A DNA stretch of 64,000 bases, from positions 7,379,501-7,443,500 of the forward strand of contig NZ_CP029078.1 of NCBI RefSeq assembly GCF_005222485.1, read 5' to 3'. The DNA comes from Streptomyces griseoviridis (GTDB lineage: Bacteria; Actinomycetota; Actinomycetes; Streptomycetales; Streptomycetaceae). Made by a program: the position numbers and the translations under genes. Shown here in pieces: positions 33,018 to 40,900 of this stretch (its first letter is position 1; every line of letters starts with the position of its first letter). The notes beneath the pieces were generated by a model. That model had not been told where the DNA came from and ran no database searches. It saw only the letters and a program-made list of their open reading frames with translations.

Positions 33018-34511
33018 TCAGTTCACGGGCAGTGGCCGGTACACCGTGAGGGCGCCGGGCAGCTTGTCCAACGTCACCTCGCCCGACACCTCCGTCACCT
33101 CGCCGTCGTGGGCGAGAAGCGTCCCCGGCTCGACGTCCGACAGCCGCAGCCGGTCCGTCCTGACGGCCGCGTGGACCGGGGAACGACTCAGCCGGCCCGC
33201 CGCCGCGGCCGCGAGCAGCCGCCCGGACGGCTGGCTTCCGCCGTGCACCACCCGGACGTCGAGCAGCCCGTCCGCCAGGTCGAGACGGTGGCCCGCCGCG
33301 ATGCCCGTCCGCTCGTGGGCGCCGTTCTCCGCCGACAGCAGCCACAGCGGACGCTCCCTGCCGTTGACCCGAGCCGTCATCGGACGGTGGCCCGCGCGCA
33401 GCACGCGCAGCGCCGCGAGCATCCCGGCGGGCCACTCGCCGACCCACTCCGACCAGCGGTCCCGCTCCCGCACCAGGTCGGGGTGGACGCCGAGACCGCA
33501 GCTGTTGAGGAAGACGCCCTCCCGGTCGCCCGAGCGGAACCGGCCGACGTCCACCCGGGTGGCCTCGCCCCGCCGCACCGCGCCGACCAGGTCACCGGCC
33601 CGCGTCAGACCCAGGTCCTGGGCGAACCTGCCGGGCGAGCCGCCCGGCAGCACCGCGAGCGGCAGGCCGTGCCGCAGGGCGATCCCGGCCGCCGCGTTCA
33701 CCGTGCCGTCGTCGCCGCACACCCCGAGCACCCGGGCACGGGCCGCCGCCTTCTCCAGCGCCGTCCGCACCTCCCAGGGCGGACAGGTGACGACCTCCGC
33801 GCCCGGCAGCGCCTCGCGCACCGCCCTGACCCGGTCGGCGCCGCCCGTGTCGGTGTCCGCCACCAGGACGAGCCCGGCGCCGTCGGCGAGCGCGGGGGCC
33901 GCGCAGCCCGGCCCGGTCGCGGGGGCCGCCGTGACCGGCGGCGGCACCAGGCCCCGCACCGCGAACGCCGCGCCCGCCCCCAGCGCCGCGCCCGCCAGCA
34001 CGTCGCTCGGGAAGTGCACACCGGTGTAGACCCGGGACATCGCCACCGAGAACGCCACCGGCGCCACCACCGCGCCCCACCCGGGGGACTCCAGGGCCAC
34101 CCCGGTGGCGAACGCGGCGGCCGACGCCGCGTGCCCGGACGGGAACGACGTGGTGATCGGCTGCCGCTTCAGCCGCCTGGACAGCGGCACCGCGTCCAGA
34201 CCCGGCCGCGGCCTGCGCACCGAGCGCTTGCCGACCGTGTTGATGGTCAGCGAGGCGAGGCCGAGCGACGCCATGCCCCGGGCGGCGGCCCTGCGGGCCC
34301 GCGGGGTGCGGCCCGCCGCCATCGCCGTCGCCACCGCGAGCCACAGCATCCCGTGGTTCGCGCTCCGGCTCAGCCGGGGCAGGACGGGCCCGGCGCCGGG
34401 CCACCTCCGTTCCGCCGCGAACTCGAACAGGTCGCTGTCCAGCGAGAGCAGCGCGCGGCGCACGCGGTGGGGGCCGGGGACCGGGAGGGTGAGGTCGACA
34501 TCTGGCGTCAT
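33018..34511 (-). CDS. PAP2 phosphatase-diacylglycerol kinase fusion
   Basis: 497 residues from ATG 34511. N-terminal PAP2 domain (about 20-195) with its three motifs: KRSVRRPRP, FPSGHA, and SRVYTGVHFPSD; several membrane segments. C-terminal DAGK-like domain (about 215-495), but the kinase loops vary: the usual GGDGT reads CGDDGT and the GTGNDFAR-type loop reads GGSPGRFAQ. So phosphatidate-type phosphatase activity is well supported and lipid kinase activity less so. The fusion is common in actinobacteria. Divergent from the histidine phosphatase gene. Confidence 0.88.
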   Translation of the reverse strand: MTPDVDLTLPVPGPHRVRRALLSLDSDLFEFAAERRWPGAGPVLPRLSRSANHGMLWLAVATAMAAGRTPRARRAAARGMASLGLASLTINTVGKRSVRRPRPGLDAVPLSRRLKRQPITTSFPSGHAASAAAFATGVALESPGWGAVVAPVAFSVAMSRVYTGVHFPSDVLAGAALGAGAAFAVRGLVPPPVTAAPATGPGCAAPALADGAGLVLVADTDTGGADRVRAVREALPGAEVVTCPPWEVRTALEKAAARARVLGVCGDDGTVNAAAGIALRHGLPLAVLPGGSPGRFAQDLGLTRAGDLVGAVRRGEATRVDVGRFRSGDREGVFLNSCGLGVHPDLVRERDRWSEWVGEWPAGMLAALRVLRAGHRPMTARVNGRERPLWLLSAENGAHERTGIAAGHRLDLADGLLDVRVVHGGSQPSGRLLAAAAAGRLSRSPVHAAVRTDRLRLSDVEPGTLLAHDGEVTEVSGEVTLDKLPGALTVYRPLPVN

Positions 34512-34580
34512 ACGCTCCACGTACCCTGAAGTGGCCGTTTCTTGTCCAGGCGACGGCCGCTGACATCCGGAAGGACCCGT

Positions 34581-35246
34581 ATGCGCCTGATCCTCGTCCG
34601 CCACGGCCAGACCCCCTCGAACGTCGACTTCCGGCTCGACACCGAGGTACCCGGGCCGGGTCTCACCGAGCTGGGGGAGCGGCAGGCCCGCGCCCTGCCC
34701 GACGCGCTCGCCGACGAGGACATCGAGGCGCTGTACGCCTCCACGCTGGTGCGTACCCAGCTCACCGCCGCCCCGCTGGCCGCCGCGCGCGGCCTGGACG
34801 TCGTCGTCCGCGACGGCATCCGCGAGCTGTCCGCCGGCGACCTGGAGATGCTCCCGGGCGACTCCGAGCGCGGCCTGCTCTACATGCGGACCGCGTTCGC
34901 CTGGGCGGCGGGCGACACCGCGCTCAGGATGCCGGGCGGCGAGGACGGCGCGGAGGCGCTCGGCCGCTACGACAGTGTCGTCGCCGAGGCCGCGGCGAGC
35001 GGGGCGGGCACGGTCGCGATGGTCAGCCACGGTGCCGCGATCCGGGTGTGGGCCGCGGCCCGCGCGGGCAACGTCGACCTCGCGTTCGCCGAGCGGAACC
35101 GCCTCGACAACACCGGCGTGGTGATCCTCGAAGGCTCGCCGGGCGACGGCTGGAAGGCCCTGTCGTGGGCCGGGGCGACGGTGTCACCCGCGGGCGAGGG
35201 CGGCCCCGCGGGCTCCCCGGTCACCGGGGACGGCACCCCCGCGTGA
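34581..35246 (+). CDS. Histidine phosphatase (phosphoglycerate mutase-like)
   Basis: 221 residues from ATG 34581 with GGAAGGA upstream. Catalytic LVRHGQTPSN (His8 in RHG) and the second His in MVSHGAAIRV. IRELSAGDLEMLPGDSERG carries the acid region. Broad-specificity phosphatase; the substrate cannot be told. Divergent start 69 bp from the PAP2-DAGK gene suggests linked expression only weakly. The C-terminal 25 residues are Gly/Pro-rich. Confidence 0.85.
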   Translation: MRLILVRHGQTPSNVDFRLDTEVPGPGLTELGERQARALPDALADEDIEALYASTLVRTQLTAAPLAAARGLDVVVRDGIRELSAGDLEMLPGDSERGLLYMRTAFAWAAGDTALRMPGGEDGAEALGRYDSVVAEAAASGAGTVAMVSHGAAIRVWAAARAGNVDLAFAERNRLDNTGVVILEGSPGDGWKALSWAGATVSPAGEGGPAGSPVTGDGTPA

Positions 35247-35266
35247 CGGCCCCGGCCGTTAAGCGT

Positions 35267-35296
35267 TTGCCCGCGCCGCCGGGCGGCGACCAGAAT
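35267..35296 (+). promoter_or_regulatory. Predicted leaderless promoter of the ABC-F gene
   Basis: TTGCCC (35267-35272), 18-bp spacer containing the palindrome GCCGCC-g-GGCGGC, CAGAAT (35291-35296), then 8 bp to the ATG. A leaderless start would leave no room for the attenuator leaders known from some resistance ABC-F genes. Confidence 0.4.
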
Positions 35297-35304
35297 GCGA
35301 CCCC

Positions 35305-36924
35305 ATGGGACACCTCGAAGCCGCGCATCTTGAGTACTACCTCCCCGACGGGAGGGCGTTGCTCGGCGACGTGTCGTTCCGGGTCGGTGAAGGCTCGTCC
35401 GTGGCGCTCGTCGGCCCCAACGGCGCGGGCAAGACGACCCTGCTGCGGCTGATCTCGGGCGAGCTGAAGCCGCACGGCGGGACCGTCACCGTCACCGGCG
35501 GCCTCGGGGTGATGCGCCAGTTCGTGGGCTCCGTGCGCGACGAGACGACCGTGCGCGACCTGCTGGTCTCGGTGGCCGCGCCGCGCATCCAGGAGGCCGC
35601 CCGCGCCGTCGACAGGGCCGAGCACGCCCTGATGACCGTCGACGACGAGCCCGCCCAGCTCGCCTACGCGCAGGCCCTCTCCGACTGGGCCGAGGTGCGC
35701 GGCTACGAGGCGGAGACGCTCTGGGACATGTGCACCACGGCCGCGCTCGGGGTGCCGTACGAGAAGGCCCAGTGGCGGCAGGTCAGCACCCTCTCGGGCG
35801 GTGAGCAGAAGCGGCTGGTGCTGGAAGCGCTGCTGCGCGGCACCGACGAGGTGCTGCTCCTCGACGAGCCCGACAACTACCTGGACGTCCCCGGCAAGCG
35901 CTGGCTCGAGGAGCGGCTGAGGGAGACGCGCAAGACGGTCCTGTTCGTCTCCCACGACCGGGAACTCCTCTCCCGCTCCGCCGAGCGGATCGTCTCCGTC
36001 GAGCCCTCGCCGACCGGCGCCGACGCGTGGGTGCACGGCGGCGGTTTCGCCACCTACCACGAGGCCCGCCGTGAACGCTTCGCCCGTTTCGAGGAGTTGC
36101 GCAGGCGCTGGGACGAGAAGCACGCACAGCTGAAGAAGCTGGTCCTGAATCTCCGTCAAGCCGCCTCCATCAGCCATGAGTTGGCCTCCCGGTACGCGGC
36201 GGCGCAGACCAGGCTGCGCAAGTTCGAGGAGGCGGGACCGCCGCCCGAGCCGCCACGCGAGCAGGACATCACCATGCGGCTGAAGGGCGGCAGGACCGGC
36301 GTCAGGGCCGTCACCTGCGCCGGGCTCGAACTGACCGGCCTGATGAAACCGTTCGACCTGGAGGTCTTCTACGGCGAGCGGGTCGCGGTGCTCGGCTCCA
36401 ACGGTTCCGGCAAGTCGCACTTCCTGCGGCTGCTCGCCGGCGGCGACGTCGCGCACACCGGGCAGTGGAAGCTCGGCGCGCGGGTGGTGGCCGGGCACTT
36501 CGCGCAGACCCACGCCCATCCGGAGCTGCGCGGCCGCACCCTGCTCGACATCCTCTGGGCGGAGCACTCCCAGGACCGGGGCGCGGCCATGTCCCGGCTG
36601 CGCCGCTACGAGCTGACCAACCAAGCCGAACAGACGTTCGATCGGCTCTCGGGTGGCCAGCAGGCCCGCTTCCAGATCCTGCTCCTCGAACTCCAGGGAG
36701 TGACCGCCCTGCTGCTCGACGAGCCGACCGACAACCTCGACCTGGAGTCCGCCGAAGCCCTCCAGGAGGGCCTTGAGGCGTTCGACGGCACGGTCCTCGC
36801 CGTCACCCACGACCGCTGGTTCGCCCGCTCCTTCGACCGCTTCCTGGTCTTCGGCGCCGACGGCCGGGTCCGCGAGACCCCGGAACCGGTGTGGGACGAG
36901 CGCCGGGTGGAACGCGCCCGCTAG
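35305..36924 (+). CDS. ABC-F family ATPase
   Basis: 539 residues with two nucleotide-binding domains and no membrane segment. Domain 1: Walker A GPNGAGKTT, signature LSGGEQKR, Walker B LLLDEPDNYLD. Domain 2: Walker A GSNGSGKSH, signature LSGGQQAR, Walker B LLLDEPTDNLD. The linker (about 240-310) is Arg/Glu-rich and helical as in ribosome-binding ABC-F proteins. These act on the ribosome E site, either as translation factors or in antibiotic target protection; which one cannot be told here. Confidence 0.9.
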   Translation: MGHLEAAHLEYYLPDGRALLGDVSFRVGEGSSVALVGPNGAGKTTLLRLISGELKPHGGTVTVTGGLGVMRQFVGSVRDETTVRDLLVSVAAPRIQEAARAVDRAEHALMTVDDEPAQLAYAQALSDWAEVRGYEAETLWDMCTTAALGVPYEKAQWRQVSTLSGGEQKRLVLEALLRGTDEVLLLDEPDNYLDVPGKRWLEERLRETRKTVLFVSHDRELLSRSAERIVSVEPSPTGADAWVHGGGFATYHEARRERFARFEELRRRWDEKHAQLKKLVLNLRQAASISHELASRYAAAQTRLRKFEEAGPPPEPPREQDITMRLKGGRTGVRAVTCAGLELTGLMKPFDLEVFYGERVAVLGSNGSGKSHFLRLLAGGDVAHTGQWKLGARVVAGHFAQTHAHPELRGRTLLDILWAEHSQDRGAAMSRLRRYELTNQAEQTFDRLSGGQQARFQILLLELQGVTALLLDEPTDNLDLESAEALQEGLEAFDGTVLAVTHDRWFARSFDRFLVFGADGRVRETPEPVWDERRVERAR

Positions 36925-37012
36925 CGCCGTTGTTCGTACAGTGGAGACGGAGACGCCGGCTCCACGGCACCCCTCACCGGAGGCCGTTTCCGACGACGAG
37001 CGGGGCACCACC

Positions 37013-37264
37013 ATGACCGGAGTCGACCCCAGCAGGCTGGACGACCAGCAGCTCATGAGAGAGCTGGAGACGATCCACCGCACACGCCACGACACCCTGC
37101 TGTACGCCTCGAACGGCGCCCTGCGCGCGCACAACGACCGCATGGCCGAGCTGGAGGGCGAGTACCTGCGCCGCAACCCCCGCCGCCCGGTCGCGCCGGG
37201 CCGCACCCGCGAGGGCGCCAGGGACCGCGGCCAGGGCACGTCAGCGACGGCACCCGGCCTCTGA
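37013..37264 (+). CDS. DUF6158-family small protein
   Basis: 83 residues from ATG 37013. Pattern GVDPSRLDDQQLMRELETIH followed by RTRHDTLLYASNGALRAHND, then RMAELEGEYLRRNP, is characteristic of the actinobacterial DUF6158 family of unknown function; a helical hairpin, then an unstructured Arg/Gly tail. No clear ribosome site beyond GGAGG at 36979-36983, which is distant. It follows the ABC-F gene by 88 bp. Confidence 0.75.
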   Translation: MTGVDPSRLDDQQLMRELETIHRTRHDTLLYASNGALRAHNDRMAELEGEYLRRNPRRPVAPGRTREGARDRGQGTSATAPGL

Positions 37265-37320
37265 CGGCCCGGCCGACCTCCGGCAGCGTCCGCCTCCCGC
37301 AGACCGGCCTCCCGCAGACC

Positions 37321-37382
37321 GGCCGGGCCCGTCCGTCAGGCTCGCCCGGCCTCTGACAGCTCGGCCGGGCCCGTCCGTCAGG
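37321..37382. repeat. Exact 20-bp direct repeat, 42-bp period
   Basis: GGCCGGGCCCGTCCGTCAGG occurs at 37321 and 37363. Just upstream CCTCCCGCAGACCGG is also duplicated (37292, 37308). The block lies between convergent genes and overlaps the PfpI-like gene end; recent local duplication is likely. Confidence 0.6.
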
Positions 37383-37384
37383 CG

Positions 37385-37927
37385 TCAGGCGCTCCGCTCG
37401 GCGAGGACGTCGAGGAAGGCGCCGCAGAACGCCTTGAGGTCGTCGGGCCTGCGGCTGGTGACCAGCTTCCCCGGGCCCTGGTCGCAGACCCGCACCCGCT
37501 CGTCCACCCAGGTCGCGCCCGCGTTGCGCAGATCGGTCCGCAGGCTCGGCCAGGACGTCAGCGTCCGGCCGCGTACGACGTCCGCCTCGATCATCGTCCA
37601 CGGGGCATGGCAGATCGCGGCGACCGGCAGCCCCCGGTCGAAGAAGTCCCGCACGAACGACACCGCGCGCTCGTCCGTGCGCAGCGCGTCCGGGTTGGCG
37701 ACCCCGCCCGGCAGCACCAGGGCGTCGAAGCCGGCCGCCGTCGCCGAGCCCACCACCTCGTCCACCGGGAACGTGTCCGCCTTGTCGAGGTGGTCGAACG
37801 CCTGGATCTCACCGGGCTCCGTCGACACCAGCACGGGTTCGTGACCCGCGTCCCGCACGGCGTGCCAGGGCTCGGTCAGCTCGACCTGCTCGACGCCTTC
37901 GGGCGCGCTGAGGAATGCGATGCGCAT
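37385..37927 (-). CDS. DJ-1/PfpI-family class I glutamine amidotransferase-like protein
   Basis: 180 residues from ATG 37927. Nucleophile-elbow cysteine in VAAICHAPWTM (near Cys104), LVLPGGVANPDALR before it, and CDQGPGKLVTSRRPDDLKAF near the end, all typical of the PfpI/YhbO subgroup. Members are stress proteins with reported deglycase, chaperone or protease activity; the actual chemistry is disputed. Next to a CBS gene and a SigB-like sigma gene, so a general stress role is plausible. Confidence 0.85.
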   Translation of the reverse strand: MRIAFLSAPEGVEQVELTEPWHAVRDAGHEPVLVSTEPGEIQAFDHLDKADTFPVDEVVGSATAAGFDALVLPGGVANPDALRTDERAVSFVRDFFDRGLPVAAICHAPWTMIEADVVRGRTLTSWPSLRTDLRNAGATWVDERVRVCDQGPGKLVTSRRPDDLKAFCGAFLDVLAERSA

Positions 37928-37987
37928 GAGGGGTGCTTCCTTCCCTTCGGGGCGGTCGCCGCGGTGCGCGGGCCGCCGTACGTGCGG

Positions 37988-38416
37988 TCAGTGCGGCCGG
38001 TCGGGTGCGCCCGGCCGGCTCAGCTCGGCCAGGGTCGAGCCGGGGTCCTCCGTCCCGGCCAGATCACCGAGGCTCACCATGCCGACCGGCATGCCGTCCT
38101 CGACGACCGGCAGCCGCCGTACCGCGTGCGCCCGCATCAGGGCCACCGCGGCCGGGACCGGGTCGTCCGGCCGCACCATCACCGGATCGGGCGTGCAGAC
38201 GGAGCCGGCGCTCACGGTCAGCGGATCGATGCCGTCCGCGACCGCGCGCACCGTGATGTCGCGGTCGGTGAGCATCCCGACGATCCGCTGGCCGTCCGCC
38301 ACCACCACATCACCGATGTCCTGCGTCCGCATCAGCAGCGCCGCCTCCACGAGCGACGCGTCCGGGCGGACGGCGACCACCCCCGCCGTCATGACCTGCC
38401 TGACGAAATCCGCCAT
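37988..38416 (-). CDS. CBS-domain pair protein
   Basis: 142 residues from ATG 38416 with GGAGGGA upstream. Two CBS motifs: residues about 8-60 (VMTAGVVAVRPDASLVEAAL, GMLTDRDITVRAV) and 75-125 (PVMVRPDDPVPAAVALMRAH, GMVSLGDLA). Such stand-alone pairs bind adenine nucleotides and act as energy or redox sensors. A good SigB-type promoter lies 38 bp upstream, and the SigB-like sigma gene is divergent, so it probably belongs to that regulon. Confidence 0.87.
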   Translation of the reverse strand: MADFVRQVMTAGVVAVRPDASLVEAALLMRTQDIGDVVVADGQRIVGMLTDRDITVRAVADGIDPLTVSAGSVCTPDPVMVRPDDPVPAAVALMRAHAVRRLPVVEDGMPVGMVSLGDLAGTEDPGSTLAELSRPGAPDRPH

Positions 38417-38453
38417 CACCGTCGTCCCTCCAGTAGTCGGGGCAGACGACCGC

Positions 38454-38477
38454 GTACCCGAGGACGGCGGACCGAAC
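38454..38477 (-). promoter_or_regulatory. SigB-type stress promoter of the CBS gene
   Basis: Minus strand reads GTTC, exactly 14 bases, GGGTAC, a full match to GNNT-N14-16-GGGTA(C/T). The predicted start gives a 30-nt leader before the CBS gene. Confidence 0.65.
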
Positions 38478-38697
38478 CGGAGCCCGCTCGATGGGACGCG
38501 GCCGAAAGCCGACCGAAGCAGGCCGGTTGCCGGTGTTTGTGGCGGGAAGCCCGGGGCAGGCGGACGGTCAGTGCTTCGGACAGGAGGCACGTCCGTGGGA
38601 CCGGCGTGAGCCGTCACGGTCGCGCCTGTCCTGGCGCCTCCACACTCCCACGGTGCCCGTCCAACCCAGGTCATCATCAAGGGAGTTGCGAAGCATC

Positions 38698-39492
38698 ATG
38701 CCTACTGGAGTCAGCCCGAAGCGCCATTCGCACCACGACGCGCCCGACACCGCGGACGCCTTCCTGAAGCTCGCGGGACTGCCCGCGGGACATGAACGCG
38801 ACACCCTGCGCGCGGAGATCGTCGAGGCCTGGCTGCCCATGGCCGACCGCCTCGCGGGCCGCTTCCGCAGCCGCGGCGAGAGCTTCGACGACCTGCGCCA
38901 GGTCGCCGCCCTCGGCCTCGTCAAGGCCGTCGACCGCTACGACCCGGCGCTTGGCAACGCCTTCGAGAGCTACGCCGTGCCGACCGTCACCGGCGAGATC
39001 AAGCGGCACTTCCGCGACCACATGTGGACGTTGCACGTGCCGCGCCGGGTGCAGGACCTGCGCAACCGGGTGCGGATCGCGCACCAGGACCTCTCTCAGA
39101 CCATCGCGGGACGGCGCCCCACCGTCGCGGAGATCGCCGAGCGGGCCGGCATGAGCGAGGAGGACGCGAAGGCCGGCCTTGAGGCCCTGGAGAGCTTCAG
39201 CGCGCTCTCCCTCGACGCGGAGATGCCCGGCAGCGACGACGGCTACTCCCTCAGCGACGCCCTCGGCTTCGCCGACCCCGCCCTCGACACCGTCGTCGAC
39301 CGCGAATCGGTCGCGCCCCGGCTCGCTGCGCTGCCCGAGCGCGAGCGGACCATCCTCTACATGCGCTTCTTCGCCGACATGACCCAGAGCCGGATCGCCG
39401 AACAGCTCGGCATCTCCCAGATGCACGTCTCCCGCCTGATCAACCGCAGCTGCACCAGGGTCCGCAACCAGGTGCTCCGCGAGGCCGCCTGA
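38698..39492 (+). CDS. RNA polymerase sigma factor, SigB/SigF/SigG family
   Basis: 264 residues from ATG 38698 (AAGGGAG upstream). Region 2 includes RGESFDDLRQVAALGLVKAV and FESYAVPTVTGEIKRHFRDH, WTLHVPRRVQ; region 3 GRRPTVAEIAERAGMSEEDA; region 4 helix-turn-helix MTQSRIAEQLGISQMHVSRL. This is the stress/sporulation sigma family of Streptomyces, normally held by an RsbW-type anti-sigma factor, none of which is adjacent. The SpoIIE-type phosphatase elsewhere in the window belongs to the same kind of partner-switch, without evidence that they interact. Confidence 0.9.
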   Translation: MPTGVSPKRHSHHDAPDTADAFLKLAGLPAGHERDTLRAEIVEAWLPMADRLAGRFRSRGESFDDLRQVAALGLVKAVDRYDPALGNAFESYAVPTVTGEIKRHFRDHMWTLHVPRRVQDLRNRVRIAHQDLSQTIAGRRPTVAEIAERAGMSEEDAKAGLEALESFSALSLDAEMPGSDDGYSLSDALGFADPALDTVVDRESVAPRLAALPERERTILYMRFFADMTQSRIAEQLGISQMHVSRLINRSCTRVRNQVLREAA

Positions 39493-39801
39493 CTCAGGGC
39501 ACGGGGGCAGCCCGGTACACGGGGGACCGGGCACTGGAACAGGAGCGGGAACGGGGGAACCGGGGGTCCAAGGGGCCGAGGTCCGGGGGCCGGAGAGGTT
39601 CGGGGTCGGCGGGGGTCAGCGAGTAGGGGGCGGTTCAGGGGCCGGGGGTGGTTCGGGGAGCCGGGGGCGTTCGAGGTCACCCGGTCGGCGGTGCGTGTCC
39701 CGCGAATGGTGTCCGGCCGCGCGCGCCGGGCCGTCCGGCGGGCTGTGATGGCAGCGGGGCCACGGTCCGCGCCCCCGCCGTCCGCCGAAGGAGCCCGCCC
39801 C
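39493..39801. other. 309-bp G-rich intergenic region
   Basis: No gene. The plus strand carries many runs of three to five G (about 39505-39670), giving potential for G-quadruplexes on the strand read for both flanking plus-strand genes. GAAGGAG for the Cys-repeat gene is at its right end. No clear promoter. Confidence 0.4.
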
Positions 39802-40662
39802 ATGCGCCGCACCGCCCGCGTTCTCGCCTCCGCCGCGCTGGCAGGCGCCGCGTTCTGCGCGGCCTCGCAGGCCGCCTTCGCGGGACCGGCCGCGGAGGTC
39901 AGCCCGCACACCGTCGCACCGGGCGGCAACGTCACCGTCTCGGTCACCTGCGAACCCGGCGGCCCGCCCGCGCCCGCCACCCTCGACGCCACCTCCCAGG
40001 GCTTCGACGAGCGCACCGTCCGGCTCCAACGGGCCCCGGGCAAGGACGACAAGGGCGCACCGGCCGTCTACCGCGGCACCGCCCGCGTCAAGAGCGCCGA
40101 CGCCTTCGAGGGCGGCGGCCCCGACCCCGTCACCCGCGACTCCGCCTGGAGCGTCGACGGCACCTGCCCGGGGGCACCGGGCCGTCCGGGCAAGCCGTGG
40201 AGCACCACCTTCAGCGTGGACCGGGGTGACGCCAAGCCCTGCGCCGACCCGCGGGGCGAGTCCTGCGAGGGCCGGCCCGACCACGGCGGCGGCAAGCCGT
40301 GCCCCGGACCCCGGGGCGAGCACTGCGAGGGCCGCCCCGACCACGAGGCGGGCAAGCCCTGCCTCGGACCCCCCGGCGACTCCTGCGGGATCGGCCAGGG
40401 ACACGACGGCGGCAGGCCCTGCGCCGGGACGTGGGGCGAGCGCTGCGAGGGCGGCCCCGACCACGAGGGCGGCAGGCCGTGCGCCGAACCCCGCGGCGAG
40501 CACTGCGAGGGCGACGCCGTCCACCACGGTGTGCAGGCCGGTACGGGCGGCACGTTCACCGACTCGGTGCCCGCGCTGGCCGCCGGCGGAGTCCTGATCG
40601 CGGGCGCGTTCGGCGCCGCCGCCCACCGGCTGCTGCGACGGAACGGCTCCGTCGGCCACTGA
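39802..40662 (+). CDS. Secreted, membrane-anchored protein with five Cys-rich 20-residue repeats
   Basis: 286 residues from ATG 39802 (GAAGGAG upstream). Signal peptide about 1-28 (MRRTARVLASAALAGAAF to AFA). Residues 30-140 form a beta-rich domain (EVSPHTVAPGGNVTVSVTCE) like other Streptomyces surface proteins. Residues 145-240 contain five tandem units of about 20 residues with pattern (K/R)PC-x5-G-(E/D)-x-C-x6-H-x-x-G, ten cysteines in all, plus conserved His. Then a linker and a C-terminal membrane segment (VPALAAGGVLIAGAFGAAAH) and RLLRRNG. No sortase LPxTG motif. Function unknown; I do not recognise the repeat. Confidence 0.8.
   Translation: MRRTARVLASAALAGAAFCAASQAAFAGPAAEVSPHTVAPGGNVTVSVTCEPGGPPAPATLDATSQGFDERTVRLQRAPGKDDKGAPAVYRGTARVKSADAFEGGGPDPVTRDSAWSVDGTCPGAPGRPGKPWSTTFSVDRGDAKPCADPRGESCEGRPDHGGGKPCPGPRGEHCEGRPDHEAGKPCLGPPGDSCGIGQGHDGGRPCAGTWGERCEGGPDHEGGRPCAEPRGEHCEGDAVHHGVQAGTGGTFTDSVPALAAGGVLIAGAFGAAAHRLLRRNGSVGH
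40234..40521 (+). repeat. 60-bp coding tandem repeat (five units, last partial)
   Basis: Units start at 40234, 40294, 40354, 40414 and 40474, exactly 60 bp apart, each encoding one (K/R)PC...GE-x-C...H-x-x-G block. Units 1-2 and 4-5 are most alike; unit 3 is diverged. Confidence 0.75.
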
Positions 40663-40900
40663 CCCGCCCCGCGCCCCCGCCGACGGGTGCGCCCACCGGC
40701 CGCCCGGCGAGCGGGACTCCAGGACACCCGGGCACGCTGGAGACCGAAGGTTCCCGTACGTCACACGTGCCCCGTGGGGCGTACCGGACGGACAACCGGG
40801 GCAGACGGGCCGACGGCGCCCGGCAGCCGGCCGGCGGTCCGCGGGCCGGCTCACAGGACGCCGGTGGCGGCGGTGGCACCAGGAACGCGCGGAGGCACAT

